In this document: positions 1 through 8,222 of the stretch, piece after piece
How the letters are laid out: every line of letters starts with the position of its first letter
Numbering within the stretch: the first letter of the stretch is position 1
Origin: Robiginitomaculum antarcticum DSM 21748
Lineage (GTDB): Bacteria; Pseudomonadota; Alphaproteobacteria; Caulobacterales; Maricaulaceae
NCBI RefSeq assembly: GCF_000365025.1
Contig: NZ_KB823011.1
Coordinates: 124,001 to 188,000, forward strand
Length of the DNA stretch: 64,000 nt
Reading direction: 5' to 3'
Translations under genes and position numbers: made by a program
The notes under the pieces: generated by a model
Databases searched by the model: none
Seen by the model: only the letters and a program-made list of their open reading frames with translations
Told to the model about the DNA's origin: nothing

Positions 1-1
1 C

Positions 2-1057
2 ATCGGAACGGATGAGGAAACGGATCTGGCTGTTTTACAAATTCAATCTTCCGACCCGTTTAAATTCGTCAAATTTTATCGTGGTAAGCCGCTGCGTGTG
101 GGCGATTGGGTTTTAGCCATCGGTAATCCGTTCGGCATCGGACAAAGCTCCTCTGTCGGTATAATTTCCGCGCTTGGCCGTGACGCCGAGGGCAGCGGGC
201 CCTATGTTGATTACCTTCAAACCGATGCCGTGATTAACCGCGGCAATTCCGGCGGCCCGCTTTATAATATGACGGGCGATGTCATTGCAGTGAATTCTGC
301 TATTTACTCTCCAACAGGGGCCAGCGTCGGAATTGGTTATGCGATACCGCATGATATCGCCGAAGGTATAGTTTATGACCTTGTGACGAAAGGCAAAGTT
401 AATCGCGGATTTTTCGGTGCAGCCCTGCGTACGGTCGAAGTCACAGCTGATGAAGATCCCAATTTTTTTCGGGAATATGTAACAGTTGAGGGTCTCGCGC
501 CCGGCGGCCCCGCGCAAATTGCAGGCCTGAAGGTTGAAGATATTATCGTCAATATTAACGGATCGGCTGTTACTGACTCAGCGGAAGCCACCCGCAAAAT
601 CGGGCGTATGCGCGCAGGTCAAACCGTGAGTTTTGATGTCTTCCGCAATAATGAAACGATGACTGTGCCGGTCACTCTGGCCGAGCGACCTGCCAAAGCC
701 AAGGTCGACGCGCTGGCGGGCGTCGTGCCCGGTAGCGGGACACCGCAAGCCCCGACAGCGCCAAGCGGCGATACCGGATTAGGTCTGGTAGATTTGTCGA
801 CTACATTTCGGGACAGTATTGGCATGCCGCGCGGTCAGGTCGGCGTTTATGTTGATACGGTCGCGCCCGGCACACATGCAGCGCGCAAAGGATTGCAATC
901 CGGTATGATTTTGCTTGAGATTGATCAAAAACCTATTGCGTCAGTATCGCAATGGGAGAGCCTCATTGCCAAGGCGCGTAAAGCTGGAAAAACGAATATT
1001 TTACTTAAAGTCCGCACTTTAAACGGGTCGGAGAACTTCGTGGGCTTGCCCATATAA
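2..1057 (+). CDS. HtrA/Do-family periplasmic serine protease (5' end outside window)
   Basis: Only the C-terminal ~351 residues are visible because the gene begins left of the window. It is an S1C (DegP/DegQ/HtrA) protease that degrades or refolds damaged envelope proteins in the periplasm. The reading frame is open from base 2 and shows the catalytic Asp stretch (TDLAVLQI), the GNPFG loop and the catalytic Ser in NRGNSGGPL. Two PDZ domains follow, the second near the C-terminus (GVYVDTVAPGTHAARKGLQS). The catalytic His must lie outside the window. The internal GTG at 98 is not a sensible start because it would remove the Asp. A response regulator and a histidine kinase follow on the same strand, so the protease may be an output or partner of an envelope-stress two-component system. 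A second HtrA gene lies at 26310. Confidence 0.93.
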   Translation: MGTDEETDLAVLQIQSSDPFKFVKFYRGKPLRVGDWVLAIGNPFGIGQSSSVGIISALGRDAEGSGPYVDYLQTDAVINRGNSGGPLYNMTGDVIAVNSAIYSPTGASVGIGYAIPHDIAEGIVYDLVTKGKVNRGFFGAALRTVEVTADEDPNFFREYVTVEGLAPGGPAQIAGLKVEDIIVNINGSAVTDSAEATRKIGRMRAGQTVSFDVFRNNETMTVPVTLAERPAKAKVDALAGVVPGSGTPQAPTAPSGDTGLGLVDLSTTFRDSIGMPRGQVGVYVDTVAPGTHAARKGLQSGMILLEIDQKPIASVSQWESLIAKARKAGKTNILLKVRTLNGSENFVGLPI

Positions 1058-1115
1058 CGGCCTCATTGTCGCCGTCTTTGCACGGCAATCTATGCGGCCA
1101 GATAAAGGAAAAACG

Positions 1116-1787
1116 ATGAGAGTTTTGGTTGTAGAAGATGATGAAATCGCCGCGGAATATGTCCGCAAGGGATTAATGGAAGAGGGCCATGTTGTCGATC
1201 TGGCCCCTGACGGAGAAATCGGTCTGGAAATGGCTAAGGCCGCCGATTATGACGCCGTAATTCTAGACCGCATGCTGCCTAAACGCGACGGTCTGTCCGT
1301 TCTGTCGGCCATGCGTGAAGACGGCGATGCCACTCCGGTTCTGATTTTATCCGCGCTGGGCGAAGTCGATCACCGCGTCGAAGGCCTGCGTGCCGGCGGC
1401 GATGATTATCTGGCCAAGCCCTATAGCTTCACCGAACTCCTCGCCCGAGTCGAAGCCATTGGCCGGCGCAGCGATCCGACAGCCGCTGTGACCAAGCTGA
1501 AAGTCGCGGATCTTGAAATGGATCTGCTAGCCCGTACGGTCACTCGGGCAGGGCAGAATATTCTCCTACAGCCGCGCGAATTTCGTCTCCTAGAATGCTT
1601 GATGCGTCACGCCGGACGGGTTGTGACACGGACTATGTTGCTCGAAAAAGTATGGGATTACCACTTTGACCCCCAGACCAATGTCATTGACGTTCATATT
1701 TCCCGTTTGCGGGCCAAAATCGATAAAGAATTTGAATCCCCGCTTCTGCACACTGTGCGCGGGGCGGGTTATCGCTTGCAGCATTAA
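1116..1787 (+). CDS. OmpR/PhoB-family response regulator
   Basis: A two-domain DNA-binding response regulator of 223 residues. The receiver domain (about 1-115) has the acidic pair (VVEDDE), the phospho-acceptor Asp about residue 51 (VILDRMLP) and the conserved Lys in YLAKPYSF. The C-terminal winged helix (about 125-220) carries the family pattern LLEKVWDYHFDP and VRGAGYRL. I choose the ATG at 1116, preceded by AAAGGA six bases upstream, over an in-frame ATG at 1092 that would add eight residues (MRPDKGKT) before the usual RVLVVEDD start. The cognate kinase gene starts 22 bp downstream, so the two are almost certainly cotranscribed. The target genes cannot be read from the sequence; the HtrA gene upstream is a reasonable guess. 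Confidence 0.95.
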   Translation: MRVLVVEDDEIAAEYVRKGLMEEGHVVDLAPDGEIGLEMAKAADYDAVILDRMLPKRDGLSVLSAMREDGDATPVLILSALGEVDHRVEGLRAGGDDYLAKPYSFTELLARVEAIGRRSDPTAAVTKLKVADLEMDLLARTVTRAGQNILLQPREFRLLECLMRHAGRVVTRTMLLEKVWDYHFDPQTNVIDVHISRLRAKIDKEFESPLLHTVRGAGYRLQH

Positions 1788-1809
1788 TTAAGTCTGTCAA
1801 AACAGGCTT

Positions 1810-3222
1810 ATGCTCGGTGGTGTCCCCAGACTGATTAAAAGTACGGTGTTCAGGCTTAGCCTGATCGCCGCCGGTTTGTTTATTGCCTCTTCGGTGATTG
1901 TGCTGGGCTATATTTATTATGCCTCAGTCACGGCGCCGCTTAATGAGATTAAAAAAGAGATCGAAGCCGAGCTTGATGTCTTGGTGGCGGAGCATGAAAA
2001 AAACGGATTAAACGGAATTAACCGTGAAGTTATTATACGGATGCGTCTTCTGGGTCCGAATATCTACTTCTTAAAATTACCGGCCGGTCAGACAGCAAAT
2101 TTAAATCAACCGGCCATATTTGAAGAATTTAAGAACCCAAATAAAGTTGTTCGATTTTTACGTCGTCAGCCGGACGCTCAAAATCAAATTGACAAAGATA
2201 GCGGCGTGCGGCGCGGAATAGGATTATTCCGGCCCTTATATAATGGGTTATTTATATTTGTGGGCCGAGACGTTGAGGATCAACTCAAGACCGCAGAGCG
2301 ATTACAGCGCGCTTTATTCATCGCCGCTATGATGTCGCTGATATTGGGCCTTGCTTCGGGTATTTATGTCTCAGGCCGGTTTGCGCGGCGCATTGATAGT
2401 TTAAACCGTCTGGCTACCGATATTCGCGGGGGAGATTGGAGCCGGCGGGCCCCGCTCACACAGTCCGGAGACGAGTTGGATGATCTGGCCGAGCATCTCA
2501 ATGGCATGCTGGATCATATTAATACGCTGATGAGCGCCATGCGTTATGCCGGAGACAGCATTGCCCATGACCTGCGCAGTCCGCTGACGCGCCTTCGCAC
2601 GCGGCTGGAAACCTCGGCAAATGAAATAAATGATCCGATTGCGCGAGAAACTTTGATCGATGCTGCGGAAAATGCCGACGAGCTTTTGCAAACCTTTGAC
2701 AGCGTGCTGCGGATTGCGCGGCTTGAAGCGGGAGATCGCCGCGAATTACTGGTTCCGGTCGATCCAAAACCGCTGCTGGATGACTTGGCAGAACTTTATG
2801 AGCTGTCTTTTGAAGATGCAGGTCTAAAATTTGAGACGCAGATTAACGCAGTCGACGACATTCTCGCTGATCGCGGGCTGTTATCACAGGCCGTCTCAAA
2901 TCTTTTGGAAAACGCCATTAAATATAACGAGCCGGGCGGAAAGATTGTTCTGGAGCTGAACAAGACGCGAAATGGCCGCGTCACGATTGCGGTTGTCGAT
3001 GACGGCCCGGGCATCCCCGAGGCGCAGCGGCAACGCGTTAAAGAACGGTTTGTGCGGCTTGAAGATTCGCGCTCCAAGCCAGGCTCGGGCCTGGGCTTGT
3101 CACTTGTTACAGCTGTTGCGGATTTGCACAGGGCGACGTTTGAGCTGGGCAATGGCCATGGCTCCGATGAGAGCCGGCCCGGCCTGCGTTCAGAGCTTAT
3201 TTTTCCCCGATACAAAGCCTGA
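1810..3222 (+). CDS. Sensor histidine kinase, HAMP type
   Basis: A membrane histidine kinase of 470 residues, partner of the response regulator directly upstream. A first transmembrane helix lies at about 16-38 and a second at about 165-190, enclosing a periplasmic sensor region of roughly 125 residues with no recognised fold. A HAMP linker follows, then the dimerisation/phosphoacceptor helix with His253 in SIAHDLRSPLTRLR. The ATPase domain shows the N box (NLLENAIKYNEPG), the G1 box (DDGPGIP) and the G2 box (GSGLGLSLV). Its stop is followed two bases later by the TTG start proposed for glnE, so translation of the two may be coupled. The signal sensed is unknown. Confidence 0.94.
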   Translation: MLGGVPRLIKSTVFRLSLIAAGLFIASSVIVLGYIYYASVTAPLNEIKKEIEAELDVLVAEHEKNGLNGINREVIIRMRLLGPNIYFLKLPAGQTANLNQPAIFEEFKNPNKVVRFLRRQPDAQNQIDKDSGVRRGIGLFRPLYNGLFIFVGRDVEDQLKTAERLQRALFIAAMMSLILGLASGIYVSGRFARRIDSLNRLATDIRGGDWSRRAPLTQSGDELDDLAEHLNGMLDHINTLMSAMRYAGDSIAHDLRSPLTRLRTRLETSANEINDPIARETLIDAAENADELLQTFDSVLRIARLEAGDRRELLVPVDPKPLLDDLAELYELSFEDAGLKFETQINAVDDILADRGLLSQAVSNLLENAIKYNEPGGKIVLELNKTRNGRVTIAVVDDGPGIPEAQRQRVKERFVRLEDSRSKPGSGLGLSLVTAVADLHRATFELGNGHGSDESRPGLRSELIFPRYKA

Positions 3223-3224
3223 TT

Positions 3225-5981
3225 TTGTCGGAGCGGTTTACGGAGCGGGCAAATTTAGAGGCATTGGGTTACGCTGACTTTGACATGTTCATGGTCCGCG
3301 TTGCTGAGATGGCGCCTTATCTTTCGCGATTGATTGAGTTGGAGCCCGGTCTTGTGGAGTCTATCCGCGCCAAATCGCCCGAGACATTAAGCGAGGAGAT
3401 TCTCAACGCCGTTCGCGCTTATCAAGTCTGCGATGTCGAAGCCGAATTAATGGCGGGCCTGCGCGCGCAGAAATATAAAATTCATCTGTTATGCGCTCTA
3501 TGTGATCTCGCCGGAGTTTGGCCGTGGGAGCAGGTTACCCGTATGCTCTCTGATTTTGCGGACGCCGCATTACAGGTTACGCTGGGATATGCTGCACGGC
3601 AGGCGGGGTTGCAGACGGTTCCAAAGGGAATTTTTGTTCTGGCTTTGGGTAAATATGGCGGGCGGGAGCTAAATTACAGCTCGGATATAGACATCATATT
3701 TTTCTATGACCGCGACCTTGTGCGTCTTGATCCGGATCGCGGCATTGAGCGGCACATGATCCGCCTCGTGCAGCGCTGCGCACGTGTGATTGATACCATC
3801 AATGGCGAGGGATATGTGTTTCGCGTTGATCTGCGTCTTCGGCCGGATCCGCGATCCAACAGCGTTGCCATTTCGACATTTCTCGCCGAGCGCTATTACG
3901 AGGCTTTGGGACAAAATTGGGAGCGCGCGGCGATGATCAAAGCCCGCGTTTGCGCAGGTGATGAAGCCGCCGGGCAAACCTTTATAGACGAGGTGCTCTC
4001 CCCCTATATCTGGCGCAAAAACCTGGACTTCGCGGCGATCGACGATATTTCCGCTATGGCCAGGCAAATTCTGTCCAAGGGTGATCGCGCTAAAATTAAA
4101 TCCGCGGATCATAATATCAAACTGGGCCGGGGTGGAATTCGGTCTATCGAATTTTTCACACAGACTCAGCAACTTATCCATGCCGGACGCCGCGCCCAGC
4201 TGCGTACGGCGCGTACGGACGATACATTGGATGCGCTGGCTCAAGCGGGCGTCATTACTGATCAAACCTGCATACAGATGAAAAACGATTACGCTTTTTT
4301 ACGCAATATCGAGCACCGCATTCAGATGACAGAGGATGAACAGGACCATGTTCTGCCAGCTAATGATGAAAAGCGGTCGGCGATCGCATGGATGTCGGGA
4401 TATAATGACCTCGCGGATTTTGACGACGCAGTGTACGGCACGCTTGAGCGCGTCCATAGCGCCTATGACGCGCTCTATGCGGGCGGCAGGTCTCTGGCGC
4501 TGTCCGAAGGGAGCCTAATGTTTACAGGCGTCGCGCCCGAGCGCGATACGCTGCGAACCTTAAATACGCTCGGCTTCACCCGTGGCAAAGACGTTTGGCG
4601 AGAAATGGCAGGATGGCTGGGTGGACGTATAGCCGCGACACGAACGCCGCGCGCGCGAGAACTGCTCACGGATCTGGCCCCGTTTATTATGACGGCCTGC
4701 CGGGATAGCGGGCAGGCCGACGAGGCCTTTTACCGGTTTTCTGATTTTTTTACGCGCCTGCGATCCGGCGTGGTTCTACTCTCAATGTTTAAAGCAAAGC
4801 CCGATACGCTAACGATGTTGATCAATCTTCTGGCTATGGCGCCGCGTTTGGCGCGCACGTTATCGGATCGGCCCGAAGTGCTGGATGTCTTGATCGAGCC
4901 GATGCGAGGCCCGCGTGAAACGGGCGCGATAACCGACACAAGTCTTGAGGAGGCCCTAAGCCAACTTCGCTTAGAGACGGGCGAGGTCCAATTTATAACC
5001 GGGGCAGGCCTGTTAACGGGTGCAGTCAGTCCGGCGGATGCGGCGCTGGCCTATACAGCGCAAGCCGACCGCGCCGTGCAAACCTTATTGCCGCTTGCAT
5101 TTGAAAATGCAGCACAACGCCTAACCCCGCCCGGCGGGCTGGATTTTGCGGTTATCGCGCTTGGCAAAATGGGCAGCCGGGAAATGTCGGCGCGATCCGA
5201 CCTTGATTTAATGGTGCTTTACCGTCCGTCTACCGCCTCCGACAGCGCACATCAATTTGCGGCGCGTATGACCAAGCGGCTCATCCGTTACCTGACATCA
5301 GTCACTGAAGACGGCCCCCTATACGATGTCGATATGGCCTTGCGCCCCAGTGGCGGATCCGGGCCGATCACCGTAAGCCAAGCTGCATTTGACAGCTATT
5401 ACGCGAAAGATGCGTGGACATGGGAATTTATGACGTTGACCCGCGCGCGGGTCGTGGCGGCGTCGTCTGACGGTTACGCCTCTTTCCTGACTGCGCGTAT
5501 TGTACAGGTTTTAAAATGGGCTGGCTCCGATAAAAAAATATGTACGGATGTACGTGATATGCGGGCGCGTTTGTGGTCTGAAAAACCGCCGAAAAACGAT
5601 TGGCATATTAAACGTGTCAAAGGCGGGCGTGTTGATCTGGAATTTATCACGCAAGGGCTCAGCTTGATTGAGGCGGGCAAAGCGGACCGCGCAATTGATG
5701 GACATGTCCGCGCGGCCATTGGCGATGTTCATGAGGCAGGCGATATTAGTGACGAACAGTGCACGGCTTTAATTGCAGCCTATGATCAATTTGAAGCTTT
5801 ACGTCAGGTTTTTGCAGTCTGTCTCAGCGGTGTGTTTGATCCCGAGGCAGACAGCGCGGCGCTAAAACGCACATTATGCAAGGTGACAGGGCAGCCTGAC
5901 TTTAAGGCGTTGACGTTAAGCTATGCAAAGCACCGCGCGGATGTTTTGAAAGTGTTCGAAGAGTTATACGGGCCGTATTAA
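3225..5981 (+). CDS. glnE: Bifunctional glutamine synthetase adenylyltransferase/adenylyl-removing enzyme
   Basis: GlnE controls glutamine synthetase activity by adding AMP when nitrogen is plentiful and removing it when nitrogen is scarce, under PII control. The 918-residue protein has two nucleotidyltransferase domains. The N-terminal one (deadenylylase) contains LGKYGGRELNYSSDIDIIF at about residue 141, and the C-terminal one (adenylylase) contains LGKMGSREMSARSDLDLMV at about residue 644. Each is followed by its helical domain. The proposed TTG start at 3225 is two bases after the kinase stop; an internal ATG at 3285 is the main alternative. The N-terminus is a little shorter than in many GlnE proteins. 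The coupling of an HtrA/two-component block to glnE is discussed in the findings. Confidence 0.95.
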   Translation: MSERFTERANLEALGYADFDMFMVRVAEMAPYLSRLIELEPGLVESIRAKSPETLSEEILNAVRAYQVCDVEAELMAGLRAQKYKIHLLCALCDLAGVWPWEQVTRMLSDFADAALQVTLGYAARQAGLQTVPKGIFVLALGKYGGRELNYSSDIDIIFFYDRDLVRLDPDRGIERHMIRLVQRCARVIDTINGEGYVFRVDLRLRPDPRSNSVAISTFLAERYYEALGQNWERAAMIKARVCAGDEAAGQTFIDEVLSPYIWRKNLDFAAIDDISAMARQILSKGDRAKIKSADHNIKLGRGGIRSIEFFTQTQQLIHAGRRAQLRTARTDDTLDALAQAGVITDQTCIQMKNDYAFLRNIEHRIQMTEDEQDHVLPANDEKRSAIAWMSGYNDLADFDDAVYGTLERVHSAYDALYAGGRSLALSEGSLMFTGVAPERDTLRTLNTLGFTRGKDVWREMAGWLGGRIAATRTPRARELLTDLAPFIMTACRDSGQADEAFYRFSDFFTRLRSGVVLLSMFKAKPDTLTMLINLLAMAPRLARTLSDRPEVLDVLIEPMRGPRETGAITDTSLEEALSQLRLETGEVQFITGAGLLTGAVSPADAALAYTAQADRAVQTLLPLAFENAAQRLTPPGGLDFAVIALGKMGSREMSARSDLDLMVLYRPSTASDSAHQFAARMTKRLIRYLTSVTEDGPLYDVDMALRPSGGSGPITVSQAAFDSYYAKDAWTWEFMTLTRARVVAASSDGYASFLTARIVQVLKWAGSDKKICTDVRDMRARLWSEKPPKNDWHIKRVKGGRVDLEFITQGLSLIEAGKADRAIDGHVRAAIGDVHEAGDISDEQCTALIAAYDQFEALRQVFAVCLSGVFDPEADSAALKRTLCKVTGQPDFKALTLSYAKHRADVLKVFEELYGPY

Positions 5982-5988
5982 GTCCGGA

Positions 5989-6000
5989 CTCTATGCCGCA
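5989..6000 (+). repeat. 12-bp direct repeat, left copy (tRNA 3'-end-like)
   Basis: CTCTATGCCGCA lies eight bases after the glnE stop and is followed directly by CCA, so it reads like the 3' terminus of a tRNA. The identical 12-mer ends the tRNA-Thr fragment at 8211-8222. The two copies bracket 2.2 kb holding a single gene and are candidate attachment-site remnants. The match stops after 12 bases on both sides, and no T-arm can be formed at this copy. Confidence 0.6.
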
Positions 6001-6484
6001 CCATTCTTTCAGCAAAGTAATTTGAGATGAGCTGGCGAAAGGCCGGAAACGTGGATGTGTGCGTGGGTATGACGTGGTTCGTTCTTTGACTGGGTGATGG
6101 CATTCTTTTTTTGCAGTAGCTTGTATACGTTTTTGGGCTGAAAGTAGAAGGGCCATTTTTAGCTGCTTAAACAAAAATGCGGCGGTCAGACTGATCATAG
6201 AAACTGCGCGGTGTAATGTCACATACCACGCAGGATATTTTTTCAAATGCGGGGGTAATTGCGCGCAGACTTTGTGTCAGTAAAAGTCTTAAACAGGGGG
6301 TGGCAGTGCGCGTAGTAATATCGGAGACTTGTTGAATGAAATAAGCTCTAAAAATAGCGGCAGGTTTGTGTGAACCCAAGCATAGGGCTATGGACATCAA
6401 TAACGCGGTTTCGGATAGGGTTGCTACAAATGTAATTGAAGCAGCACACTGGCGATATAGGGCTGCGTCCAAACGAGGTTTAAT
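6001..6484. other. Intergenic, no convincing gene
   Basis: About 480 bases between the left repeat and the membrane-protein gene. Two minus-strand frames of about 100 codons run through it but show no ribosome-binding site, no recognisable domain and unnatural composition. I see no complete tRNA here, which would be expected if a tRNA-targeting element were intact. A GAGG ribosome-binding sequence at 6475-6478 serves the following gene. Confidence 0.6.
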
Positions 6485-7972
6485 TTGAAAAACTACAAAA
6501 TCTTTGCCTTCATTCTCTTAGTGGCTTTCCTCATTCATTTGCCCGCGATGATATATCCAGACGGTAAAAGCCACAGCGCCGTTTACAACTTCATCTGGAC
6601 AACCGAGTTTGCAGACTCTTTTCTAAATGATGTTTACTACCCGCGCTGGGCTCCCGGTAGCTTTGAAGGTTTAGGTAGCCCTACCTTCTATTTCTATCCG
6701 CCCCTAGCATTTTGGATAGCTGGAGCTTATGCGGCTCTGGGCATTCCACCGCTTTTGGCAGTGGTATTTGCTGGGGCGATGTTTAGCGCGGCGTCTGGCA
6801 TGGCGATGTATTATTGGCTTGCGGCGCGGACACCGCATGCACTGCTGGGCGCAATCGCTTATATGCTCATGCCCTACCATCTTTATAATTTCTATGTTCG
6901 CGGTGCCTTAGCAGAATATGCAGCGTTTGTCTGGCTACCGTTGATAGTGCTTTCTATCGACCATCTGCCTAAAAAGCATGGAGTTTTGTTTCTTGCAATT
7001 TCATACGCGTGCTTGTTGTTAACACATATCCCTTCGGCTCTATTGGCGACGGTATTCTTGATAGCCCCTTACGCAATATATCAGGCCTATTATGACAGGG
7101 GGAAGATTTTGCCGGGAATTATAAGCGCGGCGCTTGGCATCGGCCTATCGTGTTTTTACTTAGTTCCCGCTCTCGCATTGCAGGACTATATCTCGACTGA
7201 CTTACTATGGTCTAGCTATTATCAGCCAAGCTCGTGGTTCCCATGGAACCGTTTCGAAATTGGCTACCTGATCGGAATTCCTACTCTGGCCGTTACCTAT
7301 ATAATGTGCGGTATTTCGACACGTAACTTTTGGGGTGTAATTGCGATCATTGCAAGCGCGTCATCAGTCGGACTTATTCCCTTCATCTGGAATATTGATT
7401 TATTGACGCAGGTCCAGTTCCCCTGGCGGTTACTGGGGGTAGTTGAATTTGCGGCTGTCACCGCAATTGCTTTAGGCGTGCGGTACAAGCGCCTTCTGAA
7501 GTTCGGCTTGATAATCGCAATTATGCCCAGCGTGGCATTTCTGACGACTGCGTTACTCACAATACGCACACCGATGGACATCAGCGCTATTGATGAAAAG
7601 CGTCCTGATGCTCCCGAGTATTTACCACCTGGTGTAAAAAAGGACGGTATAACCGGAGTGGATCGCGTTGCAGACCTTACCGACTTTAAGCACCTTTCGC
7701 GTGGCGATCGCATCACTGTTTTGGCAAAAGGCGATGTTATGATTGGTCGCGCTGATTTCCCTATCTGGCAGATCGTTCACAATGGTAAGATTATCCCGCA
7801 TGAGGGGCCTGTCATTAATTTTTATGCTCCTGAGCCGGGTGTCTATGTTGTGGAGAGGAAGGTGATGCCAAGTGAAAGAGTGGGATGGCTGGCATCGTTA
7901 ATTACACTACTAATAATTCTGTTTCTATATATCAGTTCGTCTAAATACGTTTTCCTAAGGGCCCTTAGGTAG
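6485..7972 (+). CDS. Polytopic membrane protein, PTPS-related / GT-C-like
   Basis: A 495-residue protein with an N-terminal membrane helix (about 7-24) and roughly ten further hydrophobic segments up to residue 360. A soluble C-terminal region and a final helix (about 468-488) follow. Sequence character (WTTEFADSFLNDVYYPRW near the N-terminus, then FYFYPPLAFW) matches the family labelled 6-pyruvoyl-tetrahydropterin synthase-related membrane proteins, which resemble GT-C glycosyltransferases that use lipid-linked sugars. Activity is not established and I give no reaction. The TTG start follows GAGG with a six-base gap; the next ATG would delete the first helix. The gene stands alone between two copies of a tRNA-derived repeat and looks less GC-rich than its neighbours, consistent with transfer. 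Confidence 0.75.
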   Translation: MKNYKIFAFILLVAFLIHLPAMIYPDGKSHSAVYNFIWTTEFADSFLNDVYYPRWAPGSFEGLGSPTFYFYPPLAFWIAGAYAALGIPPLLAVVFAGAMFSAASGMAMYYWLAARTPHALLGAIAYMLMPYHLYNFYVRGALAEYAAFVWLPLIVLSIDHLPKKHGVLFLAISYACLLLTHIPSALLATVFLIAPYAIYQAYYDRGKILPGIISAALGIGLSCFYLVPALALQDYISTDLLWSSYYQPSSWFPWNRFEIGYLIGIPTLAVTYIMCGISTRNFWGVIAIIASASSVGLIPFIWNIDLLTQVQFPWRLLGVVEFAAVTAIALGVRYKRLLKFGLIIAIMPSVAFLTTALLTIRTPMDISAIDEKRPDAPEYLPPGVKKDGITGVDRVADLTDFKHLSRGDRITVLAKGDVMIGRADFPIWQIVHNGKIIPHEGPVINFYAPEPGVYVVERKVMPSERVGWLASLITLLIILFLYISSSKYVFLRALR

Positions 7973-8180
7973 CGGCAGAAACTCCAAGGTTCACGCTGCC
8001 TGCGTCATTAAGGAACGGCCGGTCGTCCTGCTGATATCCTACCAAAGCACTTTCAGTAGGAAAATACCTTCACTTAGATTCTACACACTTTGGGTATCGT
8101 ATGGGTCGAATGTCAACGACCGGTCGGATGGTAACTTAATCGGCTGTATTATATACTTTATATTTCGCTCTAGATTAGCC

Positions 8181-8222
8181 TTCGTAACGCGGGGGTCAGA
8201 GGTTCGAATCCTCTATGCCGCA
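8181..8222 (+). pseudogene. 3' half of a tRNA-Thr(CGU) gene, truncated in the anticodon loop
   Basis: These 42 bases have exactly the spacing of tRNA positions 32-73: anticodon loop TTCGTAA (anticodon CGT), the 3' strand of the anticodon stem CGCGG, variable loop GGGTC, T-stem AGAGG, T-loop TTCGAAT, T-stem CCTCT, acceptor strand ATGCCGC and discriminator A. The bases before the loop (TAGCC) cannot pair with CGCGG, and no 5' half (expected to begin GCGGCAT) occurs upstream. Integrases often recombine in the anticodon loop, so this looks like the displaced end of an integration. The stop codon of the minus-strand kinase gene falls inside the fragment. Confidence 0.8.
8211..8222 (+). repeat. 12-bp direct repeat, right copy
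   Basis: CTCTATGCCGCA, identical to 5989-6000, here forming the T-stem and acceptor end of the tRNA-Thr fragment. It is followed by GGAGG rather than CCA. Confidence 0.6.

Noticed and set aside
6167-6472. Minus-strand frame of 101 codons
   Set aside because: No ribosome-binding site, Arg/Ala-rich noise-like composition; it opposes the promoter region of the membrane-protein gene.
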